DNA of 64,000 nucleotides from Ipomoea triloba (Eukaryota; Streptophyta; Magnoliopsida; Solanales; Convolvulaceae), in the NCBI RefSeq assembly GCF_003576645.1, contig NC_044919.1:35547072-35611071 (forward strand), written 5' to 3'. A program made the position numbers and the translations under genes. The notes below the pieces were generated by a model that saw only the letters and a program-made list of their open reading frames with translations, was not told the DNA's origin and did no database searches. Every line of letters starts with the position of its first letter. The stretch's first letter is position 1. This document shows positions 35,640-48,959 of this stretch, piece after piece.

Positions 35640-36143
35640 TCGTATAATACATATCCGAATACATATATGTATTGTATTAATAATTGTATACAATTAACAA
35701 TAATACATGTCCGGATAATAATGATTAGTGATTATTAATAATTGATTAGTTATGATTAGTGATTAGATAATAATGAATTTCAAATTTCATTTATTTACTA
35801 TTTAGTTATTACTCCAGCTACTCATTTAGACAAATTTCAAGAATCTTATTGTATTACATTGGAAATGTCATAGATTCTAACTCTAATACGATAAAACTTT
35901 CCCATCCTATTGGGAACACTAGTGGAAACCTATTCTGATAGATCAGATCTTGAATGGTTCTCTTAGTCTTAATGTTTAGCAAAACCTCACATTAATGGTG
36001 GGGTGACAATGTTGTTGCTTCTCTTGTTCCTTTCAATGTCAATTAACAATCGTTCAGTCATGGAAATCGTGATAATCAAATTGGACCACAAATCAATGAG
36101 AAGTATATCCATAAATTGTCACATGAAAGACTAATGAGCAAAT
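33590..36143. other. Intergenic stretch with repeat fragments
   Basis: Contains a possible LTR-type fragment with CTCACATCGGAAAAGG near 34319, a CCTAGG-type repeat (34490-34640), a GC-richer segment of unknown origin (35376-35540) and an AT microsatellite (35612-35638). A 63-codon frame at 34967-35158 has no recognisable domain. Confidence 0.4.
34490..34640. repeat. CCTAGGCG-type dispersed repeat fragment
   Basis: Shares words such as GACGCCTAGGACCTAGTCGG and GATTTTTACAATACTG with the elements in the lipase intron. It probably derives from the same hAT-like MITE family. Confidence 0.5.
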
Positions 36144-36500
36144 TAAATATCAATTTTGGTCTCATAAATATCAATTTTGTTCCCACAAATATTAATAAAA
36201 TAACAATCTACCAATTTTTATCTACGACTATTTTTTAGTACCAATTTTTTAGTGCAAATATTTATAACGCCGATCACTTATCCATTTATGACATGTTAAA
36301 ATCTAAAATTTTAAGGTGTTTTCGTCATTTTCAACTTAAGATCCCAATTTGAATATAAATAAAAAGATTTAAACTCTGATTTAAGATCAATTCCAATTCA
36401 CAGTTCTCCTCCTTATCGTACATTAACTTGAGGGGGAGAAATGCGAAATTGAGATCTATTTAAGGGCATAAATCCGTTATTCATGCTCAAAGACTAATAC
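36144..36500. mobile_element. One-armed relative of the 1134-1729 foldback element
   Basis: CAATTTTGGTCTCATAAATA, CTACGACTATTTTTTAGTACC, GATCCCAATTTGAATATAAA and CAATTCACAGTTCTCC follow in the same order as in the arm and centre of the element in copy A intron 1. The second arm is missing or diverged. Confidence 0.6.
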
Positions 36501-37529
36501 TAGATCAGATGAACTCCATTCTTTACCTTTTTGTTTTACTTTAATTTTCTCTATACTATGTGTCATTCTTTAATTTGATTGATTAATAAAAAGGATGAAC
36601 CATGATTTTTATTCATTTTTTTCTTCTTATAAAAATTAAATACTTGGTAAGAGTCATACTTCATGGAGTACCCATACTATTTTCCTTTACGAAATTAATA
36701 TTAGTTCATCTCTCAATAATCAATCAAAATACGTAGACCCAATCCTATTATGTTATAACTTCAGGGTAATAGCAAAAAAAATGTCATACATGAAGTTAAC
36801 ATATATATATTTTTTTATTACTAAAATTTAAATTGCATAAGGAAAAAAGTATTAATATCAAATAACTTGAAATTAAAAAAGAATAACTTGAAATAAAATT
36901 CACAAGTTTTAAACAATTTTACATTCAATGAAAAAAATTATAAGTATTTTTCTTAAATACAAAATAATCAATAACAGTATCAATGTCTTTATAAATAAAC
37001 AATTGTAGTTTATAAAAATAAACAAGCAATTTAAAATCAAATAAACTTGCAAACAATCACATTGTTATCATAATAAATTAATTATTGATAAAAATTTATA
37101 AAATAAAACTTACAAAAAAGATAGCCAGAAATATTGATTATTGCAGGTGAAAAATCAAAACATTCCAAAATACAATAAAAAAAATATTCATAATAAAATA
37201 TGAAACATAATTAATTGAATAAAATGATTGAAACAAAAAACAAATTATAAACCACACATCTTCTTTATTGCTCCCACACTATTCACTGATGAGACTCATT
37301 CTTAATCTTTCTTTTCAAACGTTTACCTAAGTATTTTGTTTTAATTGATTCATAAATAAAATGGTTCACAAATTTTATTCATTCACTTTTCTTTACAAAA
37401 TCAAACTCATATACTTAGAGTTATACTCCACGAGAGTATGTGACCAGGATTACATATGGACATATGCACTTTAAAATTACAGAAAGTAGTAGTAGTAAAA
37501 GAAAGAGGTAATTTCTCATTCCTCATTTC
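36501..37529. other. Gene-free AT-rich stretch, 3' side of the lipase gene
   Basis: Strongly A/T-biased with no element or gene recognised; the last part probably holds the lipase 3' UTR (minus strand). Confidence 0.4.
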
Positions 37530-39896
37530 TCATCCAAATAATTCTAATCTGGCTCTTGCAAGTCTGAGCACCTTCTCAAAGTGGTGGCCGGTATCCGGCG
37601 GGTGCGCCTCAATTCTCGACCTGTCCGGCACCACCCACCGCCCCTCGCTAGTCCTCACCATTCCTTTGTTCTCATCTTGCCTCCAGTACGGCGGCACGTC
37701 CAGCTCACGCTTCAAGAAGTTCGAGTCCTTATTCACAAGCGCTATATCCCGCCCCGTCGCCGACCTAAAGGGCTGATCTTTGCCGTGAAACCCGTCCACG
37801 AGGTGCAAATGCGCTTCCAGATTATGCGCGCACCCTAAATCCCCACTTTTCTTGAGAAACGGAGAGCGGGTATGATCCAAAGCCAATTCCACTCCCACGT
37901 GAGCGTAGCTCCATGGGAATTGCAGCGTTTTCTCTAACTGTTTCTGGTACTGGAAATTCTCGTTTGCGATTATTCCGGGCACCGTTGGAACCTTGTCGTG
38001 AACGTTCACGACCCGCAACACGCGAATCCCGAGTTCTTCGCATCTTTCTTTGAACCTTAAGTTGCCCACCCTGGGCCCGGCGAAGGAGAAAACGGTGATT
38101 GGGATTCTTGTCAGGGAGTCGTCGTCGTCGTGCAAAATGTTCACTTTCATTTCTGCTATGTCATAAGCGCTTAGCAGAGCCAAGGAAGCTCCTAGGCTAT
38201 GCCCTGTTACTGTAATGCTAAGCTCTTCCCCTCTGTACTTCTCTATCAACCGGTTCACTTCCGAGAGGACCTGTATAGAAACAGAATGAAGAATATATTT
38301 AATGTAACAGGTTTGGGAGACTTAAATAGCTGGGCATATAATTGAAACTCCAAACTCTAAGAAACAATTAATAGATTTATTCTAGTCTTACAAACTAAGA
38401 GGAAGCAGTCCATACCATAGTTGCAATAGAGGAACGCCTAACGCCTAGACGGATGCCTATGGAGCTAGCTAAAAAAACAATGCATGTGTGTGGGTATATA
38501 TATACATAAAAATTAGCAAGGCCGAGCAGACGGGATTAACTCAATTAACTCGATCGAAATGGCTGAGTTAAGCTCTAGGGGTCGAGTCAGCCTAATTAGG
38601 TTCTAGGCCGGCTCCCGCTAATAGCGTAGCTAAGTAGGCTCTTAGGGGCTCTAGGGGGCCTAGCACCTAGGTGGGTGTCTAGACCTATTTTTACAATAAT
38701 TGTCCATACAATAAACTAGGAGGAAGCCGTCCATATAATGGTTGCAATAAGCCCTAGGCCCTAATCTAACAGTAGAGAAGCCCCTAGTGCCTATGCCGCT
38801 AACTAAAAAACACTGCAGGTGTGTGGGTATATTAGAAAGACGGTGCTAACGGGATTAACTCGATTAACTAGATCGAAATGGAGAGTTAACTCAGCCGAAT
38901 TAGACCCTAGGCAGAGTAGACGGTATTAGGTGCTAGGCAGGCCCCTAACTGACACCTAGAAGGAAAATCGTCAGAGTCTAACGGCTAATGCCCAGGTGGG
39001 CGCCTAGATGGATTTTTACAAAAGTTGTATATACAATATGCTAAAATATGTTATTCCTTCTTAACCTGTTCCCGGGCAGAATAGGTGCAGAAATTGCAGG
39101 CCATCTCTTTCTTGGTGTAGAGATCGAAGAACCCAGATTCGATCTTGATGTCCGGGTCGTCGCGGAAGTGTGCAGGATGAAGGATGTTCTTGAGGTCATG
39201 GATCCACTCAAGGTAAGTAACAGTGCCGCGCCACGCGATAACAATGTCACGGCGGCCGAGGCGGCGGATTTCCTCGGGGTCGGTGGTTACAGCAACATAG
39301 CCCATCCAGTTGGCGTGCTGGCTCCATATGCTGCTGACGGTGGACATCTGGAAGAAATTTGGGAGGTTGATGTTGGAGGTGGCGTAGAGGTAGCGGCTGA
39401 TGTGGTAGCCGCGGTGGGCCATGCCGAGTTTTGGGAAGAAATCGGTGGCCGTGTATTTGCAGGTGCCGCAGTATTTGGAGTGGGGGTCGAAATCGAAGGA
39501 ATCGTAGCAGGCCTGGGCAAATTCTCCATAACGGATAATTTCTTTGCGGAGATGAGAGTTCATAGGGTCTAATAAGCCTTCCCAGTTATCCAACCCTTGG
39601 ATTAGCTTCCATATTTTGTCAAGAGGCCTTTGATCCTCCATGTATTCTTCTATTATTTCTTCTTGTGCTCTTTCTTCTTCTTCTTCTTTGTGGACATGTT
39701 CAAGCTGTGAGGGTATAGGGATAGGTGGGCTTGAAAGGGTTGAGCACTTGAGGGAAAAATGGTGAGGAGATGATCTTAGGGAAGAGAAGGGTTTGATATG
39801 GATGGGGAAGAAAGAGGTTTTGTTTAATAATAAGCCATCTTCAAAGGTGGGGAGGAGTTTGGGGTTGTTGAGAGAGAATTGGAGAGGAGTAGCCAT
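37530..39896 (-). CDS. Phospholipase A1 of the plastid PLA1-I gamma type
   Basis: Two exons, 39896-39066 and 38270-37530, join in phase 0 to 523 aa plus stop, close to the family length (about 515-530). The Ser-rich N-terminus (residues 1-60) looks like a plastid transit peptide. A Glu-rich stretch (HKEEEEERAQEE) precedes the lipase class 3 fold. Landmarks: WRGTVTYLEW near the end of exon 1, the nucleophile elbow TGHSLGAS (Ser about 302), FAGPRVGN, the Asp in NVHDKVPTVPG (about 369), and the His block HNLEAHLHLVDG (about 426-433), which together give a complete Ser-Asp-His triad. Family role: hydrolysis of the sn-1 acyl chain of plastid galactolipids or phospholipids, linked to oxylipin supply. 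The 795-base intron carries two CCTAGG-type repeats. Confidence 0.94.
38415..38700. mobile_element. CCTAGG-type MITE, first copy in the lipase intron
   Basis: Begins with ACCATAGTTGCAATAGAGGA and ends with TAGACCTATTTTTACAATAA; the interior is full of CTAGG/GCCTA words. A second, related copy follows directly at about 38701-39025. Terminal structure resembles plant hAT MITEs (TTGTAAAAA / TTTTTACAA ends). Confidence 0.6.
38701..39030. mobile_element. CCTAGG-type MITE, second copy in the lipase intron
   Basis: Repeats the order of the first copy: CAATAAACTAGGAGGAAGCC, GGTTGCAATAAGCC, GTGTGTGGGTATAT, GGGATTAACTCGATTAACT, TTTTTACAAAAGTTGTA. The pair looks like a tandem duplication within the intron. 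Its right end is about 35 bases from the 5' splice site of the lipase intron (minus strand). Confidence 0.6.
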
Positions 39897-39963
39897 GAAA
39901 GAGAGAAAGGAAGAAAGAAAGTGGTGTGGTTATTAATGGCCTACTATTGTGTAAGGTTTTTGA

Positions 39964-39986
39964 TGATATGATATGATATGATATGA
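39964..39986. repeat. ATATG microsatellite 5' of the lipase gene
   Basis: Four to five ATATG units, 70-90 bases upstream of the lipase ATG (minus strand), probably in the promoter or 5' UTR. Confidence 0.7.
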
Positions 39987-40148
39987 TGATGGGGTATTGA
40001 TATGCAGGCCAGGCCAGAGTGCACTATTGTAAACTCGTTTTCTTTCTTTTCGTTTTTGAGTGACAGATTGTGGGGAAGGAGAGATATTAGGTGGTGTTAA
40101 ATAGGTAGTGAAAAAAAACCTCAACCTCACGTTGTTCACATGAAACAA

Positions 40149-41558
40149 ACAAATTAAAGCTTAACATGGGTTGGGGCCTAGACTGTTCTGGTCTGCTCCA
40201 GGAACACATGCATTAGTTCATCAGATCACTCATGCATGTAGAAACCCTCTTTTACAAGTTATCTAATTACCCATGAATATTTTATAAACTGCTCCTTCCA
40301 TATATCCCATTTTATGTGTTTGATGCAACAAATCAAAATTTTTAAAAAATAGTATTAAAAAAATAAAGGAAAAAAAAAAGTTTGTTTGACCATATTGAAC
40401 AAGTAGTAGACATAGCAGGTAAAATGAGAAAAATAGAGCATCATATTTTTAGTTTTATGCAAAATAAGGTACTTTTTTTTACCACACCAGGACTAATCAT
40501 GTTCATTTTAGATAGGTGACAAAGCACGTACTCCCCGATAAATTTTAATCTCTAGTTAAGTTGGAGGAGACATGTCTTATTTCATAAATTTGAGGGAGTT
40601 CTATAACACCTTAATTTTGAATCAGTACGAATTTAATATAATTATTATATTGTTAGTTTTATGACTACCTGGGGTAGTTAGTCAATGGGTTAACATGATT
40701 AGATGAGAAAATATAAATAATTGAAAGGGAAAAATAGAGGACACATTATATTTTTTACGTGGAAATCGAATGGTGAAAATCACGACCGGCTATTTTTTGT
40801 AATCGGATCTCTCTTTCTCCCTTTTCTGGTTAGAGGGTAGAAGTTTTATCTTCACAATGTGCTTCTCCCCAGAATTGACCGAGGAAAGGAAAGAAAAAAA
40901 ATTATAAATTTAACTTTAGACAACCTTTCTAGACTGATGTGAAAATATGGTAACAGATCTTCTAATATCTTGGAGTGTGCAACTGCCAAGTAATGCCAAT
41001 TGGGTACCCGAATTGAAGCTGGTATCAATCAATTATTAAAACTAAAAAAAAAAATGTGGTAGTAAAAAATAATTTAAAAAGAAGAAGACAAAGATTTCAC
41101 ATCGTGATTGCTTAACAACCAGGGTTCTGTTCAGTCCGTCTGAGAGACTGAGACGCTGGCTCCCACCACTAAGCAAAATGATTGATTTTAATGTGCTCGT
41201 ATTTTTTTTGAAAACGATTTTACAATGTGATATTATTATTTTTTTTTTTTGAAAACGCAATGTGATATTATTAATTTTTAACAATACAACAAGTAATATG
41301 AAAATTGTTTTCCTTATTTTAGTTTCCATCTTTTTTAAGTGGCTAGTATTGCCTAGTCAAGTGGCGTTGTGATTTTTTAAAATTAAAGATCATAAGTTTG
41401 AACCTCGGTGGGAGAAGATATTAATTTGGTGGCATGCAAATCAAATATCTAATAATTATTAAATAATGTATATTCATTATATTAAAAATAAATAGTTATT
41501 TATGGCCCACAATATAATTTGCCTCTTACCATTGTATTTAAGACTTGCTTAGTTGCTT
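40149..41558. other. Intergenic stretch with a possible LTR remnant
   Basis: Around 40740-41030 the words TTTTTTACGTGGAAATC and, at 41020, TGGTATCAATCAA resemble the LTR and initiator-tRNA primer site of plant Copia elements. No ends or coding parts were found, so this is weak. The rest is AT-rich; a tRNA-like fragment (AGTCAAGTGGCG) lies near 41357. Confidence 0.3.
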
Positions 41559-42115
41559 CCAGTTGTTATGCCGTGGACCAGGTCCACCTTGCAAGGTGGA
41601 CCTGGGTCTACATTCACATACACTATACTTTACATTCACAATTTGTAAATTCCACATTCACACATTACAGGATTATATGTTTAGTAACTATATTACCACT
41701 GTTATGCATTCACACATTCAAAACTCTATATTCACAGGTCCTATACTCCACATTCACAACTTGAGAACTCCACATTCACACATTACAGGGCTACAAGTTG
41801 CTAGAACTTCTTAACTCTATTATAGATTCACACATGCATAACTCTACATTCACGATTTCTATACTCCATATTCACAATTTGAAACCTCCACATTCACACA
41901 TTTCTGGGCAACTCTACATTCACACAATCATAAATCTACATTCACGATTTCTATACTCTACATTCACACTTTGAAACCTCTACATTCACACATTTTTGGA
42001 CAACTCTTCAGCACTATGTTTACTATTTTTTTATTTTAAAAAGAGACAAAAACGACGTAGTTTTGGACACAGGTCCACATTGCAAGGTGGACCTGGGTCC
42101 ACAGCATAATTTGCC
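41559..42115. mobile_element. Mutator-type MITE (GTGGACC family), long form
   Basis: 557 bp. Ends TTATGCCGTGGACC and GGTCCACAGCATAATTTGCC are inverted repeats, each followed inwards by a TCCACCTTGCAAGGTGGA-like palindrome. A perfect 9-bp duplication AGTTGCTTC flanks it at 41550-41558 and 42116-42124. The interior is a degenerate array of ACATTCACAC words. Confidence 0.85.
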
Positions 42116-42781
42116 AGTTGCTTCTAGCAACATGATTGGGTTTAGAATGGATTTTTTTGGTGCAGAAATATAATTTGATGAGCTCGGGAATGAATGAATT
42201 GAGAAAAAAAATGACAGTAATGATATAAATATAAATGAATGACTTTGATAACTTTTACATAAAAAATCATGAATGCTTTTTTTTTTCTTTTTGGATAGGT
42301 CATGCTAAATTTCAAAAACCTATTTCTTAACTCATATACATCTTCTTCTTCTTCTTCTTCTTTTGTCACCCAGAGTTTTCACCATCGAACACAGTGATTA
42401 ATCCCCTCATTGAATTGCTCGGTGATTTAGAGTTGCTCGATTGTTCCATACCTAAAATCAAGAATCAAACCATTGACCTTTGATTAAGCACAAATGAATA
42501 TCTTCCGATCAACCACACCTCAGGTTAAGTGATATGCATTCTGAGTCAGCAGTCTGTCGGGTAGCAACATATCTCTGTCTCACTTCTCCTATGCCACAGC
42601 CACCTCCATGTTCTAAGCTCATGCAAATTGCTTTGCTTCTCACCCCAGCTTTCAATGGATTAGATTTCGCCAACTATGTAACTGTGCAAGTGATCTCAAA
42701 CATTCAAGAGCCCAAATTTGTTCATACCAACTCATTGGAAAGGATGGACTCACCTGAACAATATATAGGCAAACAGTCCAC
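42116..42781. other. 3' flank of the PPR gene
   Basis: Includes a CTT repeat at 42344-42361. On the minus strand, directly after the PPR stop codon, about 40 bases can still be read in frame as a weak continuation of an E motif, then similarity is lost; a CAG|GTGAGT donor-like site lies at 42755. Confidence 0.5.
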
Positions 42782-44326
42782 TTAAACTACACTCAAACCA
42801 GGGGTTTTCTTCATCTTTTGGTCAGTCATTGATCTCCTCAGTGTTGCAACCCCCTGCCATTTCCCAGCAACAGCATAAACATTTGACAACAAAACATGGT
42901 CACCGGAGTTGTTAGGGTCCACCTCAGACAGCCTATCTTTCACCACCTCAGCTAACTGAACATCACCATAGAAGCTGCAAGCGCCCAGAAGTGTTCGCCA
43001 GATGATGGCATTGGGTGGGATAGGCATTTGGGTGATGAAATCATAGGCCTTCTTCAACTGCCCAGCCCTGCTGTACAGATCAACCATGCAACCATAGTGC
43101 TCCATATCTGGCTTCATGCCATATTCTCTGCTCATTCTATCAAAAATGTGTTGCGCTTCTTGGATCAGACAGGCATGGCTGCAAGCGTACAGGATTGAAA
43201 CGAAGATGACCCCATCAGGTTTAGTTCCCGTGGATTCCATCTTGTTGAAAAGTTGCATCGCCTCCTCGACATGGCCTTGCATTACTAGCCCTGTGATCAG
43301 ACAAGTCCAAGAAATGACACTCTTCTTCCCCGGGATTCTCTCGAAGATTAAGCGAGCCATTGCCACATTCCCACACCTAGCATATGTATCCAGAAGTGCA
43401 TTGTTCACTGATGTAATCCACATCATCCCAGCTTTCTCTATAAATCCATGGAGAGTTTTTGCAAATTCAAACTCCCCAGCTTGGGCACAGGCTGATAGAA
43501 CCCCTGTCAAGCTCACCTCATTTGGAGTCCATCCTTCCCTCCTTAATTCCCTGAAAAGCTTAAATGCTTCGTCAAAATAGCCATTACATGCAAACCCAAA
43601 AATCATAGTGCTCCAAGAAACACTATCTCTTGTTGGCATTTGAGCGAAAATGGTCTTGGCACAATCCAGTTGGCCTGCTTTAGCATACCCAGCAAGCATC
43701 AGATTCCAAGATGTCAAGTCTCTTAACGGCATTAAATCGAACACTCCGTCTGCGCCCTTCAAATCCCCACCCCGTAAATAAGCCGTGAGAATGGCATTCC
43801 AGGCAACCACATTCGGTTCAGGCATTTCATCAAACACATTCCAGGCAAGCCCAATAGTTCCGCACTCAGCGTACATGCTGATCGTTGTAGTCCCCACAAA
43901 CAGATGGCGATCGAGACCACGAGCCAAAGCTTGACAATGCAGCTGAGATCCACTCTTCAAGCTCCTCATATTCGCGGCAGCTTTGAGCGTAAAAGCGAAA
44001 GAGAAGCTATCGGGAGGGAACTCCGAGCTTCGGAGCATGCAGACGAAGGTTTCCAGGGAATCCTGTGGGGAATCGGACTCAGCGAGCCCGCGGATGAGTG
44101 TGTTGTACATGAAGACGTCTGGGTTTGGAATGTGGAGGAAGAGGCGGCGAGCGTAGTCGAGCGCGTCGGCTATATTCACCGCGGACTGAATGAGGAGCTT
44201 TCCGGCGATGAATTGGTCGGATTCGAGACCGGCCTTGCACACGTAGGCGTGGAGTTGCTTCACGCTTTTCAGAGTCCTGCAACTGCCCAAGAGCGAAAAG
44301 ATTAAACTTCCGGCGCCGCTGTTCAT
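42782..44326 (-). CDS. Pentatricopeptide repeat protein, PLS class, truncated in the E motif
   Basis: One uninterrupted exon of 514 codons plus stop, as usual for PLS-class PPR genes. It has a chain of PPR motifs from about residue 15, e.g. [70 protein letters not shown] and the terminal [15 protein letters not shown], then the E-type block [20 protein letters not shown]. It stops after KKTPGLSVV, where close relatives continue (for example Arabidopsis At1g74630-type proteins, recalled from memory, which carry E+ and DYW). Role by family: organelle RNA binding, usually C-to-U editing. Truncation would leave RNA recognition but no deaminase-like domain, so it would need a partner. No clear organelle targeting peptide was seen. 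Confidence 0.9.
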   Translation of the reverse strand: MNSGAGSLIFSLLGSCRTLKSVKQLHAYVCKAGLESDQFIAGKLLIQSAVNIADALDYARRLFLHIPNPDVFMYNTLIRGLAESDSPQDSLETFVCMLRSSEFPPDSFSFAFTLKAAANMRSLKSGSQLHCQALARGLDRHLFVGTTTISMYAECGTIGLAWNVFDEMPEPNVVAWNAILTAYLRGGDLKGADGVFDLMPLRDLTSWNLMLAGYAKAGQLDCAKTIFAQMPTRDSVSWSTMIFGFACNGYFDEAFKLFRELRREGWTPNEVSLTGVLSACAQAGEFEFAKTLHGFIEKAGMMWITSVNNALLDTYARCGNVAMARLIFERIPGKKSVISWTCLITGLVMQGHVEEAMQLFNKMESTGTKPDGVIFVSILYACSHACLIQEAQHIFDRMSREYGMKPDMEHYGCMVDLYSRAGQLKKAYDFITQMPIPPNAIIWRTLLGACSFYGDVQLAEVVKDRLSEVDPNNSGDHVLLSNVYAVAGKWQGVATLRRSMTDQKMKKTPGLSVV

Positions 44327-45074
44327 TTATGCCTGCTGCATTTTCAAGAAGTAACAGCATATACAAGCAATCTTATATCCAAAATGTTCATTCTCCTAAA
44401 AGCTTAAATCACAGTGGATCTGTTCACTTTGAATATAATTTTAAAACTATTAAATTTCAAATATTGATCTCTTCTTTCAAATACTGTCTACTGAACCAAT
44501 GAGTTAAGTGAAAATCATCCTAAAAATCACTTTGAAGTTCTACACTCTTTAGTCCTTAAAAAGGTCAGAGTTCAAAACTCCCTCTCATCGTCGTCGAGGT
44601 TTAAAATCTCCTTTCATACCAATATAGTAAGCACTAAGTGCCTCTTATAGTTAGGACCTAATGAAATAAGATTACAACTCCTATCCACTCATTAGTAAAA
44701 AAGGCTCTTTGAGAGTGGCTGCATCTGCTGAAGCTAAGATGCACAAGGGGGCAACCCAAAATCAAATCTATGATCAAAGCTGACTATTGAAAGACATTCT
44801 ATTCTGTTCAAGGCTATCTCTACTTAAATTCATATTAAGATTACCACAAACACATTAGGTAACACAACAAAAATTCTGATTAGTCAAAAAACTTCTCATA
44901 ACTTCAACAGAAAAACACGGGCTGTTTAAGCAACATGATTCTATCTTCTAAGCTAACAAAATCCTTAAAATGAAGTTCTCCAACATCATAAAATTGTTTT
45001 CTGTTTCCAAAGTGACAAGCCACACCTCATTCTTCACTTTTTGATATTTTTATTTTGGATGTTAGACAAGGACC
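44327..45074. other. Gap between the PPR and ribosomal protein S9 genes
   Basis: Holds the PPR 5' region (both genes are on the minus strand) and probably the S9 3' UTR near 45000-45074. Nothing else recognised. Confidence 0.5.
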
Positions 45075-46878
<1,804 letters not shown>

Positions 46879-46946
46879 GCTGCTAAGCCGGACACGACGG
46901 CGTGATCCTCAGTCCGGTGCTCAATGTGCAATCTGAGAGTGGAGAC

Positions 46947-47077
46947 TAGGGTTTCCACTGAAGAAGCGCGGCGAGAGTGCTGTTTGAGTTTATGTTCTAT
47001 CTACGTCTTAACAAGGAGGAATTCACGGGATTTTACTTGGGCCATACGGTTTTTTTAATAATCCGTATTCTAGCCCA
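46947..47077 (-). promoter_or_regulatory. Telo-box and site II motifs of the RPS9 promoter
   Basis: Read on the minus strand: AAACCCTA (telo-box) at 46954-46947, and two site II-type motifs, one GGCCCA at 47043-47038 and one TGGGCT at 47077-47072. This combination is established for plant ribosomal protein promoters (TCP binding at site II). The telo-box is about 70 bases before the ATG, so probably in or near the 5' leader. Confidence 0.7.
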
Positions 47078-47447
47078 ATAAAACTGTTATAAGGCCTTTG
47101 GATCATGTTCATTTATCCTGCTTTATAATTACAACACAAAAACATGAAAGCTCATGTCCAATATTAAAACCCACAATCATATTGAGAATGTGCATTTGCT
47201 AAATTATAAAGTGCATTTCATTATATGTAAACACACTCAAAATTTGTAACTTTAAAATTGAATTGTGCAAAATTATAAAAAGCATCTGATGATATGTAAA
47301 ATTGCATTCAAGACGGTTAGTTATCATATGTACTTTTGCATATCATCGTACATACGTTGTAATTTTGCATATTCCACTCACTTAATCTCTTTCGGGCTTT
47401 GTGACCTAATTCTTAATATTACAAATGGTACTACTTATGTTATAAAG

Positions 47448-47703
47448 TTTTAGTCAATTACTCCGTAGATGATTGGATGCGGTATATTGAATTGGATGCT
47501 TTAAAAGAATGACACTAGCTAAATCTTGTTAGGTATTAGATAATTAGATTCTCTCTAAAAGGGACACATTTTATGAGCAAATACAATGGTTTTATCAACA
47601 ACATGGGGCATTTATAGTATTCTTTGTTAGTACACTTGCAACAGTGACATATGATTTTGTGAGTAAAGCAATGCTTTTTATTTTGAAATGCGACATTCTG
47701 TAC
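47448..47703. repeat. Duplicated segment (pairs with 49893-50142)
   Basis: GATGATTGGATGCGGTAT, GGTATTAGATAATTAGATT, GGGACACATTTTATGAG, CATTTATAGTATTCTTTGTT and GTGAGTAAAGCAATG recur in the same order 2.4 kb to the right in direct orientation. No coding potential. Confidence 0.8.
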
Positions 47704-48268
47704 TGAATAAAATTGGAATAATATAATAAGTCACATCTACATCATGTAAAGCTAACAAATTAAAATTACACTACATATATTATAAAATTGACTTTATTAT
47801 TTTGCACTATCATACTAATATGAATTATAAATATTATATTAAAATGTAAAATGGATCAAATTGGATAAAGTAACATCTATGTGCAATTTTATATTTAATC
47901 TAACTCACTAATCGCAAAAAATAGATTTTTATATCCAAATTAAACCAATAAATGCGAGTTGGATGAGATTGGGTACACATGGAATGAAGGTAAGTTGTCA
48001 TTTTTCTATTATTTACTAAAGGAATAAGTGTCAAATAAGTTGTGTAACTGCACACCAAACTGCAATTAGGCCATCGAACTCAAAAATAATGTAATTCAAA
48101 ACAAATTTATGCAATTCAATTCAAAATGACATATTTACCTGAAAGTACGTGGGTTGATGTCGCAGTTACCAATTTTAAAAATATTTTTTAAAAAAATACT
48201 TTTAAATAAAATAATTAATTATAATTAAAAAAAAAGCATGGGGAACGTAGCGGAAATTTTGGTACATT
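47704..48268. other. Gene-free AT-rich stretch
   Basis: Nothing recognised beyond A/T-rich unique sequence. Confidence 0.4.
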
Positions 48269-48902
48269 GGCTATGTTTGGCAAACCTAGCTGAAATGGTA
48301 GCTGAAAGCTGAAAAGCTATAAGCTCGAAGCTGAAATCTGAAGAGTTGTGAGCTAGTTGTTATGCTTAAAAGTGTTTGGTAAAATTAACTTTTTGATAAG
48401 TTGATAAATGTAAAAAGACTAAAAAGGACATCTACATAAAAGTTAAATAATTTTAAATTTAAATAGGTTGCGGTTTACATATTAAAATATAAAATAATGA
48501 AATCAATATAATTTAATAAAATATAAAGTAAGAACATATATTTAAAAATATATAAAGTAAAACAAAATATTTATAATTCATAAAATTAGTTCATACAAAA
48601 ATTATTGTTAACACAAATATCAAATTAAAATTACAACGAAACATATTGAAGAAAAAATGCTAAAAGAGTTTTAATTGAGAAAGATAAATGATGTCATTTA
48701 TTTAAAATAATAAGGATAAAGATGGAAAAAATTTAAGAAGCTACTAGCTTATTTTTGAAAAGCTACCTGAAGTAGCGTTTCAAAATAAGCTCTTATTTTA
48801 AGCTACTAGCTTATTTTGAGAGCATTACCAAACAAAGCTTATAAGTTATTAGTAGCTTAAAATAAGCTATAAGCTCTTAAATAAGCTCTGCCAAACACAG
48901 CC
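48269..48902. mobile_element. Tourist-like or hAT-like non-autonomous element
   Basis: 634 bp with ends GGCTATGTTTGGCAAA...TGCCAAACACAGCC (imperfect terminal inverted repeats of about 15 bases), flanked by ATT at 48266-48268 and 48903-48905. The right part is rich in AAGCTACTAGCTTATTTT words in both orientations. No protein-coding part. Confidence 0.7.
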
Positions 48903-48959
48903 ATTGACAAAACATGTGAAGCAATACGTAGCATGGGGAACTATTATTACTGATGCGGT

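Noticed and set aside
39048..39572. 174-codon + strand frame opposite lipase exon 1
   Set aside because: Shadow of the lipase coding exon; no domain, and the minus-strand frame has a complete catalytic triad and length.
40740..41030. Complete Copia element
   Set aside because: Only an LTR-like end and a primer-site-like TGGTATCA were seen; no gag, reverse transcriptase or integrase motifs follow.
43116..43580. 154-codon + strand frame opposite the PPR gene
   Set aside because: Shadow of the PPR exon.
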